From: an endosymbiont of Galathealinum brachiosum
GTDB lineage: Bacteria > Pseudomonadota > Gammaproteobacteria > SZUA-229
Length of the DNA: 64,000 bases
Direction of reading: 5' to 3'
Assembly (NCBI GenBank): GCA_003349885.1
Contig: QFXC01000011.1
Location: 1 to 64,000, forward strand
Position 1 is the first letter of the stretch. Every line of letters begins with the position of its first letter. A program made the translations under genes and the position numbers. Under the pieces are notes generated by a model, which had not been told where the DNA came from, made no database searches, and was given only the letters and a program-made list of their open reading frames with translations. This document shows positions 28,298 to 37,631 of the stretch, one piece after another.

Positions 28298-28873
28298 TTA
28301 TTTCTCGCTTATTTCAAACAACTCAAGATATTTACCATAACCACTATCAACTAACTGCTCTCGTGGTATAAAACGCATCGCTGCTGAATTCATACAGTAT
28401 CTCAGACCTGTCGGAGCCGGCCCATCAGTAAACACATGGCCTAAATGCGAATCCGCATATTTGCTTCTGATTTCTACACGTTTATAAAACAATAGAGAGT
28501 CTTCCCGCTCTACTATATTCTCCTTCACAAGCGGACGGACAAAGCTAGGCCAACCGGTACCTGATTTATATTTATCTTTAGAAGAAAAAAGAGGTTCCCC
28601 ACTGGCGATATCAACATAAATTCCGTCCCGTTTTTCATCCCAGTATTCATTATCAAACGGTGTTTCTGTTGATTCATGCTGGGTAACCGAATATTGCAAT
28701 CGGCTCAGTCGTTTCTTTAACTCATCATCAGATGGCTTATTATATGGCTGCGCGGAAGTAGTGCTATTACTTGCCGCAACAGAATGGGGAGTTTCCTGTA
28801 TCTTATTGTATTCACTAGCAAAAACAGCTATTGAGGCTGTTACAAATATAGTTAAAAGCAGTATTTTCTTCAT
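28298..28873 (-). CDS. msrB: Exported peptide-methionine (R)-S-oxide reductase MsrB
   Basis: About 191 residues with a signal peptide ([18 protein letters not shown]), then the MsrB domain: [40 protein letters not shown] and the catalytic Cys in [11 protein letters not shown]. The two CxxC pairs that bind zinc in E. coli MsrB are absent ([10 protein letters not shown] and [11 protein letters not shown] replace them), so this is a non-zinc form. It should repair methionine-R-sulfoxide in periplasmic proteins. Start: ATG 28873 with AGGA eight bases before; ATGs at 28882 and 28897 are alternatives. It probably needs a periplasmic electron donor, which is not visible here. Confidence 0.88.
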   Translation of the reverse strand: MKKILLLTIFVTASIAVFASEYNKIQETPHSVAASNSTTSAQPYNKPSDDELKKRLSRLQYSVTQHESTETPFDNEYWDEKRDGIYVDIASGEPLFSSKDKYKSGTGWPSFVRPLVKENIVEREDSLLFYKRVEIRSKYADSHLGHVFTDGPAPTGLRYCMNSAAMRFIPREQLVDSGYGKYLELFEISEK

Positions 28874-29009
28874 TAAAAACATCCTAATATTTAACACTCT
28901 TATTACGTCAAATTAAGACTACTAAACTCACTTTTTGTTCATATATTAATACGCTTTCAGGGCTCAAACTCCACTTTTTCGACTATGCAGGCAGCTTTTA
29001 ACAGACAAT

Positions 29010-29042
29010 AAAAAAGGGTAACCCCGTAGAGTTACCCTTTTC
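29010..29042 (-). terminator. Rho-independent terminator of the cold-shock gene
   Basis: AAAAAGGGTAAC / GTTACCCTTTTTC with an eight-base loop, 47 bases after the csp stop on the minus strand and followed there by a T-rich run. Confidence 0.85.
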
Positions 29043-29088
29043 AGCTTCAAGCCCTCAATTAAGAGGGCATGCGAGTGTTTAATTTAAA

Positions 29089-29295
29089 TTAAACAGCTAC
29101 GATGTTTTCAGCTTGAGGACCTTTCTGGCCTTGAGTTACAGTGAACTCAACTTTTTGACCTTCAGTCAAAGTTTTGAAACCTGAACCCTGAATTGCACTG
29201 AAATGTGCAAAAACGTCAGGACCATTTTCCTGCTCGATGAAACCAAAACCTTTAGATTCGTTGAACCATTTAACAGTACCAGTTGTAGTAGACAT
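29089..29295 (-). CDS. CspA-family cold-shock RNA-binding protein
   Basis: 68 residues, all of it one cold-shock domain. RNP1 is KGFGFIEQ and RNP2 is DVFAHFSAI, with GTVKWFN at the N-terminus and QGPQAENIV near the end in the usual form. It binds single-stranded RNA and acts as an RNA chaperone. The sequence alone does not say which Csp paralogue it is or whether it is cold-induced. A leader of about 158 bases separates it from a strong promoter, as in E. coli cspA. It ends in a clear terminator and is monocistronic. Confidence 0.95.
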   Translation of the reverse strand: MSTTTGTVKWFNESKGFGFIEQENGPDVFAHFSAIQGSGFKTLTEGQKVEFTVTQGQKGPQAENIVAV

Positions 29296-29453
29296 AATTT
29301 TCTATCCTATATTTCTTAAGTAATTAATGCCCATTCGCAATAAAGCTTCAGGGCGGTTGTGCTGGAAGTGTTTACATATGAGAACAGGACGGAGTACTAC
29401 AGTTGGAACTTCGAAATGTGTTTGTGCATAAGTATTAACGGCACTTTCTAGCT
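29296..29453 (-). promoter_or_regulatory. Long 5' leader of the cold-shock gene
   Basis: About 158 bases lie between the inferred transcription start near 29453 and the ATG. The length matches the thermosensing leader of E. coli cspA, but I cannot confirm a cold box or the fold by eye. AGGATAG stands before the ATG. Confidence 0.5.
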
Positions 29454-29459
29454 AAGTGA

Positions 29460-29487
29460 AGTATATACCGCTTTATATCGTAGTCAA
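29460..29487 (-). promoter_or_regulatory. Sigma70 promoter of the cold-shock gene
   Basis: Minus-strand -35 TTGACT (29482-29487), 16-base spacer, -10 TATACT (29460-29465). Confidence 0.7.
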
Positions 29488-29540
29488 CGATATTGGCAAT
29501 TAATATTGACTGATTTACCGCTTATTCAGCAAAAATCGAC

Positions 29541-29816
29541 TTATTTGCTTTCTAATTGTTGAGTTGAGCTGTTTTGACTAAAAAAAGCCTTCATTTTTTC
29601 GAATAAAGAAAGTTTTACTGACTTTTTATGAATTGCCGATAACCTGATTTTATGTGATTTTCTGTATTCTATTAATTCTTCCTGACGACGCTCAAAAGAT
29701 TCATTCGCTCGATGCACCATCTCACTATATTCATCAGACGACATGTCCCCTGATGTGCTATCAACGTTACTGCTTAATAATGGCTTAGTGCTGCCGCCTT
29801 TAGGTGAGCTACACAT
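29541..29816 (-). CDS. Small hypothetical protein
   Basis: 91 residues. The N-terminal third is Ser/Gly-rich and low complexity. The middle (residues 30-55) is a charged helix (YSEMVHRANESFERRQEELIEYRK), and the C-terminal part is basic. No membrane segment, signal peptide or known motif was seen. GGAG before the ATG supports translation. It lies between the cold-shock promoter and the copper operon, in the same direction as both, with no evident partner. Confidence 0.5.
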   Translation of the reverse strand: MCSSPKGGSTKPLLSSNVDSTSGDMSSDEYSEMVHRANESFERRQEELIEYRKSHKIRLSAIHKKSVKLSLFEKMKAFFSQNSSTQQLESK

Positions 29817-29961
29817 GAAAAACTCCAGTCAGTATCAACGGATAGAACCGTTTAAATATAATTATTAACAAAATAGACCTTAATTATGACTAATAGTTGC
29901 ACAATAACTAGGTAATAAAAAAATATAATGGCGCGTAATAAAATAAATTAATAGAAGCAGC

Positions 29962-30174
29962 TTACTCAGGAATTAAAATTGCGTTATAACCTTCTTTATC
30001 TATAACCCGCGATATTTCCTCCGCTGAAAGTTCACTTTTAATAAATGCCATTTCCGATTCAAAATCGATTTCAAAAGATTCTACTCCCGACTTTGCCTGT
30101 AGTGCTTTTTCAATTTTTAAAACACAACTTTCATCATTTAATCCATTAATTCTAAAATAGTGCTGTTCAGACAT
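29962..30174 (-). CDS. HMA-like small protein with a degenerate metal site
   Basis: 70 residues with the ferredoxin-like HMA pattern of copper chaperones: YFRINGLNDESCVLKIEKAL...GVESFEIDFESEMAFI...GYNAILIP. The normal GMxCxxC metal loop reads GLNDESC, so Asp replaces the first Cys and only one cysteine remains. Copper binding would be altered or lost. GAGG stands just before the ATG. It starts 42 bases after the cusA stop on the same strand and is most likely the last gene of the efflux operon. It occupies the place where CusF or CopZ-like partners often lie. Confidence 0.75.
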   Translation of the reverse strand: MSEQHYFRINGLNDESCVLKIEKALQAKSGVESFEIDFESEMAFIKSELSAEEISRVIDKEGYNAILIPE

Positions 30175-30215
30175 GTAAACCTCAAAAACTAATTTATATT
30201 ATAAATTTTTTAATA

Positions 30216-33200
30216 CTAGAAAAATGTTTTACGTTTCATTAATAAAAAAATTGAAGGCAAAACAACCAGTGTAAGAATGGTTGCACTAACCATGCCTCCC
30301 ACCATAGGAGCTGCAATTCTTCGCATAACTTCTGAACCTGTTCCACTTCCCAGCATAATGGGTAACAAACCTGCAATAATGGCCGCTACTGTCATCATAA
30401 TAGGTCGTACACGTAATAATGCTCCTTCAGTGACGGCCGTTCGTAAATCATGTTCCGTAATCTGACGATTTTCTGCTTTCGCTAAATCAATATATTTTTG
30501 CAATGCCTGATTTAAATACACCAGCATCACAACACCAATTTCAACCGACACACCGGCCAGTGCAATAAAACCGACACCAACTGCGACTGACAAATTATAA
30601 CCCAGTAAATATAATAACCAGAAACCACCTATCAAAGCCATGGGTAAAGTTCCCATAATTAATGCAACCTCTGAAATTTTGCGAAAGTTCATATACAGAA
30701 GTAATACAATTATTCCCAACGTAATAGGCACAACAGCTGATAATCTTTCTTTAGCCCGCACCATATATTCATATTGCCCTGACCAGGCAATTGAATAACC
30801 TGCAGGCAATTTAACCTGTTGTGCAACTACGCGCTGTGCTTCTGCTACATACGAGCCAAGATCTCGCCCTTCAATATCAACAAACGTCCAACCATTAGGT
30901 CTTGCATTTTCACTTTTAATCACTGCAGGCCCGTCATCTACTTTTATATCGGCTACTTCACCTAATGTAATTCGCGCACCGGATGGTGTAATCATCGGTA
31001 AGTTTTTAAGCATATGAATAGAGTCACGCATATCTCTCGGATAACGTAGATTAATCGGATATCGCTCAAGACCTTCGACAGATTCGGAAACCTTCATCCC
31101 TCCTAACGCGGTACTCACCACATCATGTACATCAGCAATGTTTAGCCCAAATCGAGCAGAGGCCAGTCTTTTAACATCAACAGTTACATAACGCCCTCCG
31201 GCAACACGTTCTGAATAAGCTGAAGCTGTTCCTGGCACTTGCAATACTGCTTTTTCAATTTCTTTACCAATCTCTTCTATTATTTTTAAATCTGCACCCG
31301 CAACTTTTATTCCAACAGGTGTTTTAATTCCAGTTGCAAGCATGTCTATACGGGTTTTTATTGGCATCACCCATGCGTTAGTTAAACCCGGAAATTTAAT
31401 TAAATTCGTTAGCTCCCGTTTTAGTTTTTCCGTTGTCATTCCTTCACGCCACTGATCACGTGGCTTCAACTGCACAGTTGTTTCTATCATAGTTAAAGGC
31501 GCAGGATCAGTGGCCGTTTCAGCACGACCAATTTTCCCAAATACGGATTTAACTTCTGGCACTGTTTTAATTAATTTATCCGTTTGTTGTAATAACTCCT
31601 GTGCTTTACCAATTGAAATTCCGGGAAAAGTCGTAGGCATATACATTAAATCACCTTCATCCAGATCCGGCATAAATTCTGATCCTAATTGCGTTGCAGG
31701 CCACAAACCAGCAATAACAATTATAAAAGATCCACTCAACACTGTTTTGGGTGAATGTAAAACGAGATTTATGAATGGTTTGTAAGCAGCCATTAAAACA
31801 CGATTAACTGGATTCTTATTTTCAGGCGTTATGTGACCTCTAATAAAATATCCCATTAAAACGGGCACCAGCGTAATAGACAAACCAGAAGCCACTGCCA
31901 TCGCAAATGTTTTAGTGTAAGCAAGGGGAGAAAACAGTTTTCCCTCCTGCGCTTCAAGCGTAAATACAGGCATAAAACTTAAGGTAATTATGATCAATGA
32001 AAAAAACAATGCGGGTCCAACTTCGGATGCAGATTTTGAAACCAGTTGCCAGCGTCTTGTTTCACTTATTTCATCACCTCCCTGCTTTTCATTTTCAATA
32101 TGTTTGTGCATGTTTTCAATCATTACAATTGCTGCATCGACCATGGCGCCAATAGCAATTGCAATACCACCCAAAGACATTATATTTGCATTCATACCCT
32201 GTGAATGCATGATAATAAAAGCACCTAGAATACCGACAGGCAAAGATAAAATTACTACTAGGGCTGAACGCATATGAAATAAAAATACTGCACACACCAA
32301 TGCAACAACCAGAAACTCTTCAATCAGTTTTGTATTTAAATTATTTACAGCCCGGTTAATTAATTCAGATCGATTATATGTTTCAACTATTTCTACTCCA
32401 TCAGGCAGGCCCTTTTCCAGTTCTGCCAGTTTTTTCTTAACGCCTTTGATTGTAGTTAATGCATTTTCTCCAAACCGCATAACAACCACGGCACCGACAA
32501 CCTCTCCCTCACCGTCGAGTTCAGCAATACCCCGACGCATTTGTGGCCCTTTTCTAACTTCTGCCACATCTTTCAATAAAATAGGTGAGCCATTTTCATT
32601 TATTCCCAGCGGGATTTCACGTAAGTCCTGTTGACTGTCGATATAACCTGTAGCTCGAACCATGTATTCAGCTTCAGCCATCTCTATAACAGAACCACCG
32701 ATTTCCTGATTAGCCCGTTTTATTGCTGATTTTATTTTTGAAATCGGCAGGTTATAAGCTCGTAAACGATTAGGATCGAGCACGACCTGATACTGTTTCA
32801 CCATCCCCCCGATCGTCGCAACCTCAGAAACTCCCGCAACAGTCTGCAATTCATACTTTAGAAACCAGTCCTGTAATGATCGCAACTGAGAGAGATCATT
32901 TTTACCTGTACGATCGACCAGTGCATATTCATATACCCAACCAACACCTGTTGCATCTGGCCCTAAAGTTGGTCTGGCAGATTCAGGCAATTTACTGGTT
33001 ACCTGATTTAAATATTCAAGCACCCGTGATCTTGCCCAGTATGGATCAGTGCCATCTTCAAATATTACATAAACATATGAATCACCAAAAAAAGAATAGC
33101 CCCTGACATTCTCTGCTTTTGGTACAGATAACATAGCTGTGGTTAATGGATAGGTCACCTGATCTTCCACAACTCGTGGAGCCTGACCGGGAAAAGATGT

Positions 33201-33350
33201 TTTGATAATAACCTGTACATCTGACAAATCAGGAATCGCATCTAATGGTGTGTTTTTAATTGCATAAATTCCCCAACCGGTAATAATTAATGTAATCAGT
33301 AGAACCATAAAACGATTATGAATAGACCAGTTTATAATGCCGGTAATCAT
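30216..33350 (-). CDS. cusA: Copper/silver RND efflux pump CusA
   Basis: About 1044 residues, full length for a heavy-metal RND protein. The N-terminus (INWSIHNRFMVLLITLIITGWGIYAIKNTPLDAIPDLSD) and GQAPRVVEDQVTYPLTT are typical. GGIAIAIGAMVDAAIVMIEN and the late GFIALAGVSVEIGVVMLVYLNQA carry the proton-relay segments. TRIDMLATGIKTPVGIKV has the Met of the Cus subgroup rather than the Czc form. Inner membrane, working with CusB and CusC to export Cu(I)/Ag(I). Start ATG 33350, one base after the cusB stop, with GGAGA before it. Confidence 0.92.
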   Translation of the reverse strand: MITGIINWSIHNRFMVLLITLIITGWGIYAIKNTPLDAIPDLSDVQVIIKTSFPGQAPRVVEDQVTYPLTTAMLSVPKAENVRGYSFFGDSYVYVIFEDGTDPYWARSRVLEYLNQVTSKLPESARPTLGPDATGVGWVYEYALVDRTGKNDLSQLRSLQDWFLKYELQTVAGVSEVATIGGMVKQYQVVLDPNRLRAYNLPISKIKSAIKRANQEIGGSVIEMAEAEYMVRATGYIDSQQDLREIPLGINENGSPILLKDVAEVRKGPQMRRGIAELDGEGEVVGAVVVMRFGENALTTIKGVKKKLAELEKGLPDGVEIVETYNRSELINRAVNNLNTKLIEEFLVVALVCAVFLFHMRSALVVILSLPVGILGAFIIMHSQGMNANIMSLGGIAIAIGAMVDAAIVMIENMHKHIENEKQGGDEISETRRWQLVSKSASEVGPALFFSLIIITLSFMPVFTLEAQEGKLFSPLAYTKTFAMAVASGLSITLVPVLMGYFIRGHITPENKNPVNRVLMAAYKPFINLVLHSPKTVLSGSFIIVIAGLWPATQLGSEFMPDLDEGDLMYMPTTFPGISIGKAQELLQQTDKLIKTVPEVKSVFGKIGRAETATDPAPLTMIETTVQLKPRDQWREGMTTEKLKRELTNLIKFPGLTNAWVMPIKTRIDMLATGIKTPVGIKVAGADLKIIEEIGKEIEKAVLQVPGTASAYSERVAGGRYVTVDVKRLASARFGLNIADVHDVVSTALGGMKVSESVEGLERYPINLRYPRDMRDSIHMLKNLPMITPSGARITLGEVADIKVDDGPAVIKSENARPNGWTFVDIEGRDLGSYVAEAQRVVAQQVKLPAGYSIAWSGQYEYMVRAKERLSAVVPITLGIIVLLLYMNFRKISEVALIMGTLPMALIGGFWLLYLLGYNLSVAVGVGFIALAGVSVEIGVVMLVYLNQALQKYIDLAKAENRQITEHDLRTAVTEGALLRVRPIMMTVAAIIAGLLPIMLGSGTGSEVMRRIAAPMVGGMVSATILTLVVLPSIFLLMKRKTFF

Positions 33351-33351
33351 T

Positions 33352-34716
33352 TTATTTCTCCATATCCATATCACTCATTCTCAACAGGCTTGCTTTCATA
33401 CTGGCTTCTGAGTCAATTAAAAACTGTGCCGATATTACTATTTTTTCACCTCCCTCTATTCCTGATTTAATTTCGACTTGATCTCCCGATTCCATACCAG
33501 CCACTACTTCACGTTGTTCAAATTTACCATTCCCTTTAGCTACAATTAACCGCTGATTTTTCCCCGTTCTAATCAAAGCTTCACGTGGCACACTTAATAC
33601 ATTATTTTTTGCATTACCATTTATTAAAACACTTGCATACATATTTGGTTTTAAAACCTCATCTGCATTATCAAACTGCAAACGCACTCTAAGCGTTCTA
33701 TTTTTGACATCTAAACTCGGGTATACATAATCCACTTTTCCATTCCATACCCGACCCGGAACGAATGAAAGCCCAACATCTGCAGCCTGGCCTAACGCCA
33801 CCCACTGACTCTGACTTTCAAACACTTCGGCAAGCACCCAGACACTGGATAAGTCAGCCAGTGTCATTACGCGGTTTGCAGGTTTCACATACATCCCTTC
33901 CCGTACACTTAACATAGATACAATTCCATCCTGAGGCGCATATACTTTAATCACACGAGGAGCCTTACGATTACTGGCTAACCTGATTATCTGCTTATGT
34001 CCTACTCCCAGTGAAATTAACTTCTCTTTAGATGCAGAGATTAATCGTTTATTTTTTGATTTAAGTGCCTGCACATATTCTTCCATTGAATTAACCAGCT
34101 TAGGAGAATATAAATCAAATAACCGCTGGCCTTTTTTTACCCGATCACCCTCTATTTTTATTGCCATATTTTCTATCCATCCATCAACTCTCAAATGAAC
34201 ATGACTCACTCTTGATTCATCCAGACCAACATAACCAACGGTTTCTATTTTTCGTGACAACTTACCTTCTATCACATCAGCAGTGCGTACTCCCATATTA
34301 TTCTCTACCGAAGGCGATATTTTTACGACGTTTCCTCTATCTGTTATATCAATATCACCTTCATCATACACAGGCACTAAATCCATACCCATTGGTGACT
34401 TTCCCGGTTTATCACGACGATAATTAGCATCCATTGGCGCCACCCAGTAAAGTAGTTTTCTTTCTGCTTTTTCCTGTTTTTGCTCCTGATCAATCAAAAC
34501 TAGCTTCATTCCACAGATAGGACAGCTACCCTCTTTATCTTTTATAATATTTGTATGCATCGGACACTGATACTTTGGATCCAGGTGTTTAACGCTATGC
34601 TCAATAGCCGTTTCAATATCTGTATTTTCAATTCGTTGTTTTGACAAATAACCTACCGATATAAAAACCACCATCGTCAGCATAATCATGCCACTTACTT
34701 TTTTATGCTGTTTCAT
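33352..34716 (-). CDS. cusB: Copper/silver efflux periplasmic adaptor CusB
   Basis: 454 residues. An N-terminal anchor (residues 8-24) leads to two heavy-metal-binding modules: YQCPMHTNIIKDKEGSCPICGMKLV, and a Cys-free variant YWVAPMDANYRRDKPGKSPMGMDLVPVY. The membrane-fusion core follows, with VEGKLSRKIETVGYV-like barrel strands, the VSHVHLRVDGWIENM hybrid segment and a helical hairpin (~200-245). The Met-rich C-terminus (MRMSDMDMEK-like) fits copper. It links CusA to the outer-membrane channel. GGAGA precedes the start, which overlaps the TolC-like gene by four bases. Confidence 0.9.
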   Translation of the reverse strand: MKQHKKVSGMIMLTMVVFISVGYLSKQRIENTDIETAIEHSVKHLDPKYQCPMHTNIIKDKEGSCPICGMKLVLIDQEQKQEKAERKLLYWVAPMDANYRRDKPGKSPMGMDLVPVYDEGDIDITDRGNVVKISPSVENNMGVRTADVIEGKLSRKIETVGYVGLDESRVSHVHLRVDGWIENMAIKIEGDRVKKGQRLFDLYSPKLVNSMEEYVQALKSKNKRLISASKEKLISLGVGHKQIIRLASNRKAPRVIKVYAPQDGIVSMLSVREGMYVKPANRVMTLADLSSVWVLAEVFESQSQWVALGQAADVGLSFVPGRVWNGKVDYVYPSLDVKNRTLRVRLQFDNADEVLKPNMYASVLINGNAKNNVLSVPREALIRTGKNQRLIVAKGNGKFEQREVVAGMESGDQVEIKSGIEGGEKIVISAQFLIDSEASMKASLLRMSDMDMEK

Positions 34717-35969
34717 TTTTCGTCTCCCACCAGATACTCAAGATCTGACATGGTTTTATTAAATTGATATTTAAGTTTTAACTCGGCAAGACTGGTATTA
34801 AATTCTGTAACCTGAGCTTTAGATAAAGTAATGAAATCGACAACACCACTTTGATAACCACGCATAGCTACTTCAGCATTCTGTTTCGCCTGTGGATTTA
34901 TTTTTTCACTATACAAGGCAAGACGCTGCTTAAATTTTAATAATCTTACATGCGTTTGCTTTAACTGTTTTAACAACTCTCGCTCAACATCAATCTTCTG
35001 GTATCGAGCGCTGTGCATTTCACTTCTGCTTGCTGCCACCTGCCGATCCTGTCGCTGCTCTGTAAAGACAGGCAGGTCTACTGTCACCATTGCTGTTAGA
35101 AAATCAGCCCGATCCGAGCCGTCATTATTTTCACCCTGACGATAACCGTATCGAACATCCATCCCCCATTGGACACTATATTTATCCTGAGTTAGTGCAA
35201 GCTCACTTTTCCGTTTATTCAGCTTTTCATTTGCCTGTTTAATCAAAGGATGATTTTTTAGCCCTGACTGCAATATTTCTACAGATTGAGTTAAATTAGA
35301 GCTTTCTTCCGGTAGGCTTTCATTCACCGTAACCCGCTCAATACCAAGCCATTTAATTAACGACTCCTGAGATACCATCAGTTCACTTTGCATTGTCTGT
35401 AACTTATCGTCTAAGAGTGATATATCCAGCTCAGCCTGCACAACACTTTGCTGGTCTGTACGGCCAGAGGCATAAAATGACTGATTAATATCCAGCATCT
35501 CTTCAAAAATTTTACGGTTCGACTGAATTATTTTTAATGCCTGCTGGCGATACCAGACTTCATACCAGCTTTTTTTAACATCCCTGACAACCTGACGTTT
35601 ACGCAACTCAACCTTACCTGCTTCTACCCCGGCATTAGCCTGCATTATGTCTGCGTTATTTTTAAGTTTTTCACCCCGCGGAAACATTTGTTGATAACCC
35701 ACAACCAGTTGCGTCATCGGCTCCTGATCTAAGTCAAAAGTATCAACCGGCACAGCCTGAGCACCAAACCGTAACGTCGGATCTTCCCAGGTTTGCGATG
35801 CATAACTTAACTGATGCCATGCATCCTGTTGTGCTACAAATCCGGACACCAGAGAGTCATTTTTCAATGCCAGTTCCAGAGCCTGATTGAGATCCAGTGA
35901 CTCTCCAGCATTAACCGTAAAAACAGTTGCAAAAAGCGCTATAACCGATAGTTCTCTTAAGGCCTTCAT
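34713..35969 (-). CDS. cusC: TolC-family outer membrane efflux protein (CusC-type)
   Basis: 418 residues with a signal peptide (ALRELSVIALFATVFTVNA). Two repeats of the TolC fold follow: LDLNQALELALKND at the start of the first and a matching helical repeat from ~200, with the late YQSGVVDFITLSKAQ as in this family. There is no lipobox Cys, unlike E. coli CusC, so it is not a lipoprotein. It forms the outer-membrane duct of the Cus pump. First gene of the cusCBA order, overlapping cusB by four bases. A 20-base palindrome lies 48-67 bases before its start. Confidence 0.85.
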   Translation of the reverse strand: MKALRELSVIALFATVFTVNAGESLDLNQALELALKNDSLVSGFVAQQDAWHQLSYASQTWEDPTLRFGAQAVPVDTFDLDQEPMTQLVVGYQQMFPRGEKLKNNADIMQANAGVEAGKVELRKRQVVRDVKKSWYEVWYRQQALKIIQSNRKIFEEMLDINQSFYASGRTDQQSVVQAELDISLLDDKLQTMQSELMVSQESLIKWLGIERVTVNESLPEESSNLTQSVEILQSGLKNHPLIKQANEKLNKRKSELALTQDKYSVQWGMDVRYGYRQGENNDGSDRADFLTAMVTVDLPVFTEQRQDRQVAASRSEMHSARYQKIDVERELLKQLKQTHVRLLKFKQRLALYSEKINPQAKQNAEVAMRGYQSGVVDFITLSKAQVTEFNTSLAELKLKYQFNKTMSDLEYLVGDEK

Positions 35970-36016
35970 GCCTTATCCCTCATTAATATATTTAATACGT
36001 GTGCGTATGCGAATTA

Positions 36017-36036
36017 GTTGTGTCTATAGACACAAC
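36017..36036. promoter_or_regulatory. Perfect 20-base palindrome before cusC
   Basis: GTTGTGTCTATAGACACAAC is fully self-complementary. A related site, TGTCT-TAT-AGACA, lies at 36473-36485 before the upstream Met/Cys-rich gene. Two similar sites at the heads of two adjacent metal-linked genes suggest an operator, though a mRNA hairpin is possible. The binding protein is not identifiable here. Confidence 0.55.
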
Positions 36037-36062
36037 ACATATAGATAAACGAGATGAAAAGC

Positions 36063-36449
36063 TTAAATCAGAAGAAGAGTTTTAATGAGTAAGGGAGGGG
36101 GTGAAACCTGTGCAACATTTAGAAAAAACGTTTTACTATATTGTTTCCTGTTTAACTGGCCTGCATTTTGATCCAGCATTTCAAGCAATACAACAGAGCG
36201 ATTTGTAAATTCAGGTAGTGAAACTACACCATCAAAAGACTGGTTATTCAGCGCCAAAACACTATCACATACAGCTGGAGGACAATGGCAGCCCTCCATT
36301 TCAACCATAGTAGATTGCTGCATTTGCACTTTCATAGCAGCATGAGCCGGTAATTGCATACTCAAATTCAATACAGACAGCACAAACATTGCCAGTACAA
36401 GTCTGGCATATCGTTTGATTAAGGCTGGCTGATGTCTTTTATGTAACAT
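36063..36449 (-). CDS. Exported or anchored Met/Cys-rich small protein linked to the copper operon
   Basis: 128 residues. A hydrophobic segment (residues 15-36, LVLAMFVLSVLNLSMQLPAHA) could be a signal peptide ending AHA or an anchor. The mature part begins with Met-rich MKVQMQQSTMVEMEG and then CHCPPAVCD, a plausible soft-metal site. The C-terminus is PPPLLIKTLLLI. It resembles the small DUF2946-like proteins often found before copper efflux operons, but I am not sure of the family. It lies 93 bases before cusC on the same strand. A periplasmic copper-binding role is inferred. Confidence 0.6.
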   Translation of the reverse strand: MLHKRHQPALIKRYARLVLAMFVLSVLNLSMQLPAHAAMKVQMQQSTMVEMEGCHCPPAVCDSVLALNNQSFDGVVSLPEFTNRSVVLLEMLDQNAGQLNRKQYSKTFFLNVAQVSPPPLLIKTLLLI

Positions 36450-36472
36450 ATCTAAATTTGAGCTTAATTTCG

Positions 36473-36485
36473 TGTCTTATAGACA
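36473..36485. promoter_or_regulatory. Partial palindrome matching the cusC site
   Basis: TGTCT-TAT-AGACA, 24 bases before the start of the Met/Cys-rich gene, shares both half-sites with the palindrome at 36017-36036 but has one extra central base and shorter arms. Confidence 0.4.
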
Positions 36486-36758
36486 GTATAGCTGTAAATA
36501 AATTCATATGAAATTTAAAATCCCTATAAATATCTTTACGTTACCTGATAGATCATATTTCACTAATATTCCTCAATTGCTTCATATGAATGGTTACCTT
36601 TTGTTTTAATTCATTATAATAGGGGGAGCCAAAATATATTATGGCTATATATGTGTCTTTTATCACATACAAGGGTTAGAGATCTTCTCTAATATTCAGA
36701 CAGGCAAGGATATGCCATATTATTTCAAATATACTAATTTTTATCCCCAGGTGGTTGC
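36486..36758. other. Divergent intergenic region before the second Crp/Fnr gene
   Basis: With the site above, the gap between the Met/Cys-rich gene and the Crp/Fnr gene is 309 bases. AT-rich, no supported reading frame. It should hold the promoters of both genes. I saw no clear Fnr (TTGAT-N4-ATCAA) or Crp box. Confidence 0.4.
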
Positions 36759-37478
36759 ATGCAGTTATACAATACCCAGACGTCCTTATCGGACGCTACT
36801 GAGCTTAGTCGTTTTCAAAAAATCAATTCCACCTATACTGAACTTGCAGATATCAGAAATAAGACATGGATAGACACTATTGATAATGCTCGTCTTCTGG
36901 AAGCCGCTCCTGATACGACTTTATTCAGTGGAAATGCCACCTGTAACAATTTCATGTTAATTCTTGAAGGCACTATTAGAATATATCAGACAGCAGAAGA
37001 TGGAAGAGAAATCACTCTGTACCGTGTCGAAGCAGGTGACCTTTGCATACTCAGCTTAAACAGCCTACTTAAGAACAAATCGTTCAATGCTATTGCAGTT
37101 ACCGAATCCAATGTTAGAGCACTCGTTATAAGCTCTAACAGTTTCAAAACCATGATGAATGAAATCGAACCTTTTCGTGATTATGTTATTTCAACACTAA
37201 CAGAAAGACTTTGCGAAACTATCTATCTAATACAGGACACTGCCTTTAATCATTTAAATATGCGCCTTGCCTGTATGTTAGGTAGTCTGTTTGAAAGAAA
37301 CCAGGGTCCTACTCTGAAAATAACACATCAGGAACTGGCTTTTGAACTTGGCACAACCCGCGAAGTAATTAGCCGGATACTAAAAGAGTTTGAAAGACAG
37401 GACTGCGTTAAACTTTCTCGTGGTTATATTGAGTTATCATCAGCAGAGGGACTACAGTGGTTTTCCGAGCCTGCATAA
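36759..37478 (+). CDS. Crp/Fnr-family regulator without a canonical cAMP pocket
   Basis: 239 residues. The N-terminal beta-barrel has FMLILEGTIRIYQTAEDGREITLYRVEAGDLC. Where Crp has GE...PRSA this protein has GDLCILSLNSLLKNKSFNAIAV, so cAMP binding is unlikely. The Fnr four-Cys cluster is also absent; single cysteines at ~62 and ~110 could sense redox or a ligand. The C-terminal winged helix is HQELAFELGTTREVISRILKEFERQ. It is probably a redox, NO or metabolite sensor. AGGTGG stands before the ATG. It is divergent from the copper operon, and a link to it is possible but unproven. Confidence 0.82.
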   Translation: MQLYNTQTSLSDATELSRFQKINSTYTELADIRNKTWIDTIDNARLLEAAPDTTLFSGNATCNNFMLILEGTIRIYQTAEDGREITLYRVEAGDLCILSLNSLLKNKSFNAIAVTESNVRALVISSNSFKTMMNEIEPFRDYVISTLTERLCETIYLIQDTAFNHLNMRLACMLGSLFERNQGPTLKITHQELAFELGTTREVISRILKEFERQDCVKLSRGYIELSSAEGLQWFSEPA

Positions 37479-37631
37479 AATTTAAATTATTTTTTCTATT
37501 TGTATGTTTTGTTACATACGTGCCATCAAATTTTATCTATATTTAATCCACGATCTTTGAGACAAAAGATAGTATATTGACAGCATAAGGACGTGCTGTA
37601 TTTTTAATTCCTAAAGTTGTAGAAAACCTAA

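Noticed and set aside
36486-36758. Fnr or Crp binding site before the second Crp/Fnr gene
   Set aside because: No TTGAT-N4-ATCAA or TGTGA-N6-TCACA of acceptable quality.
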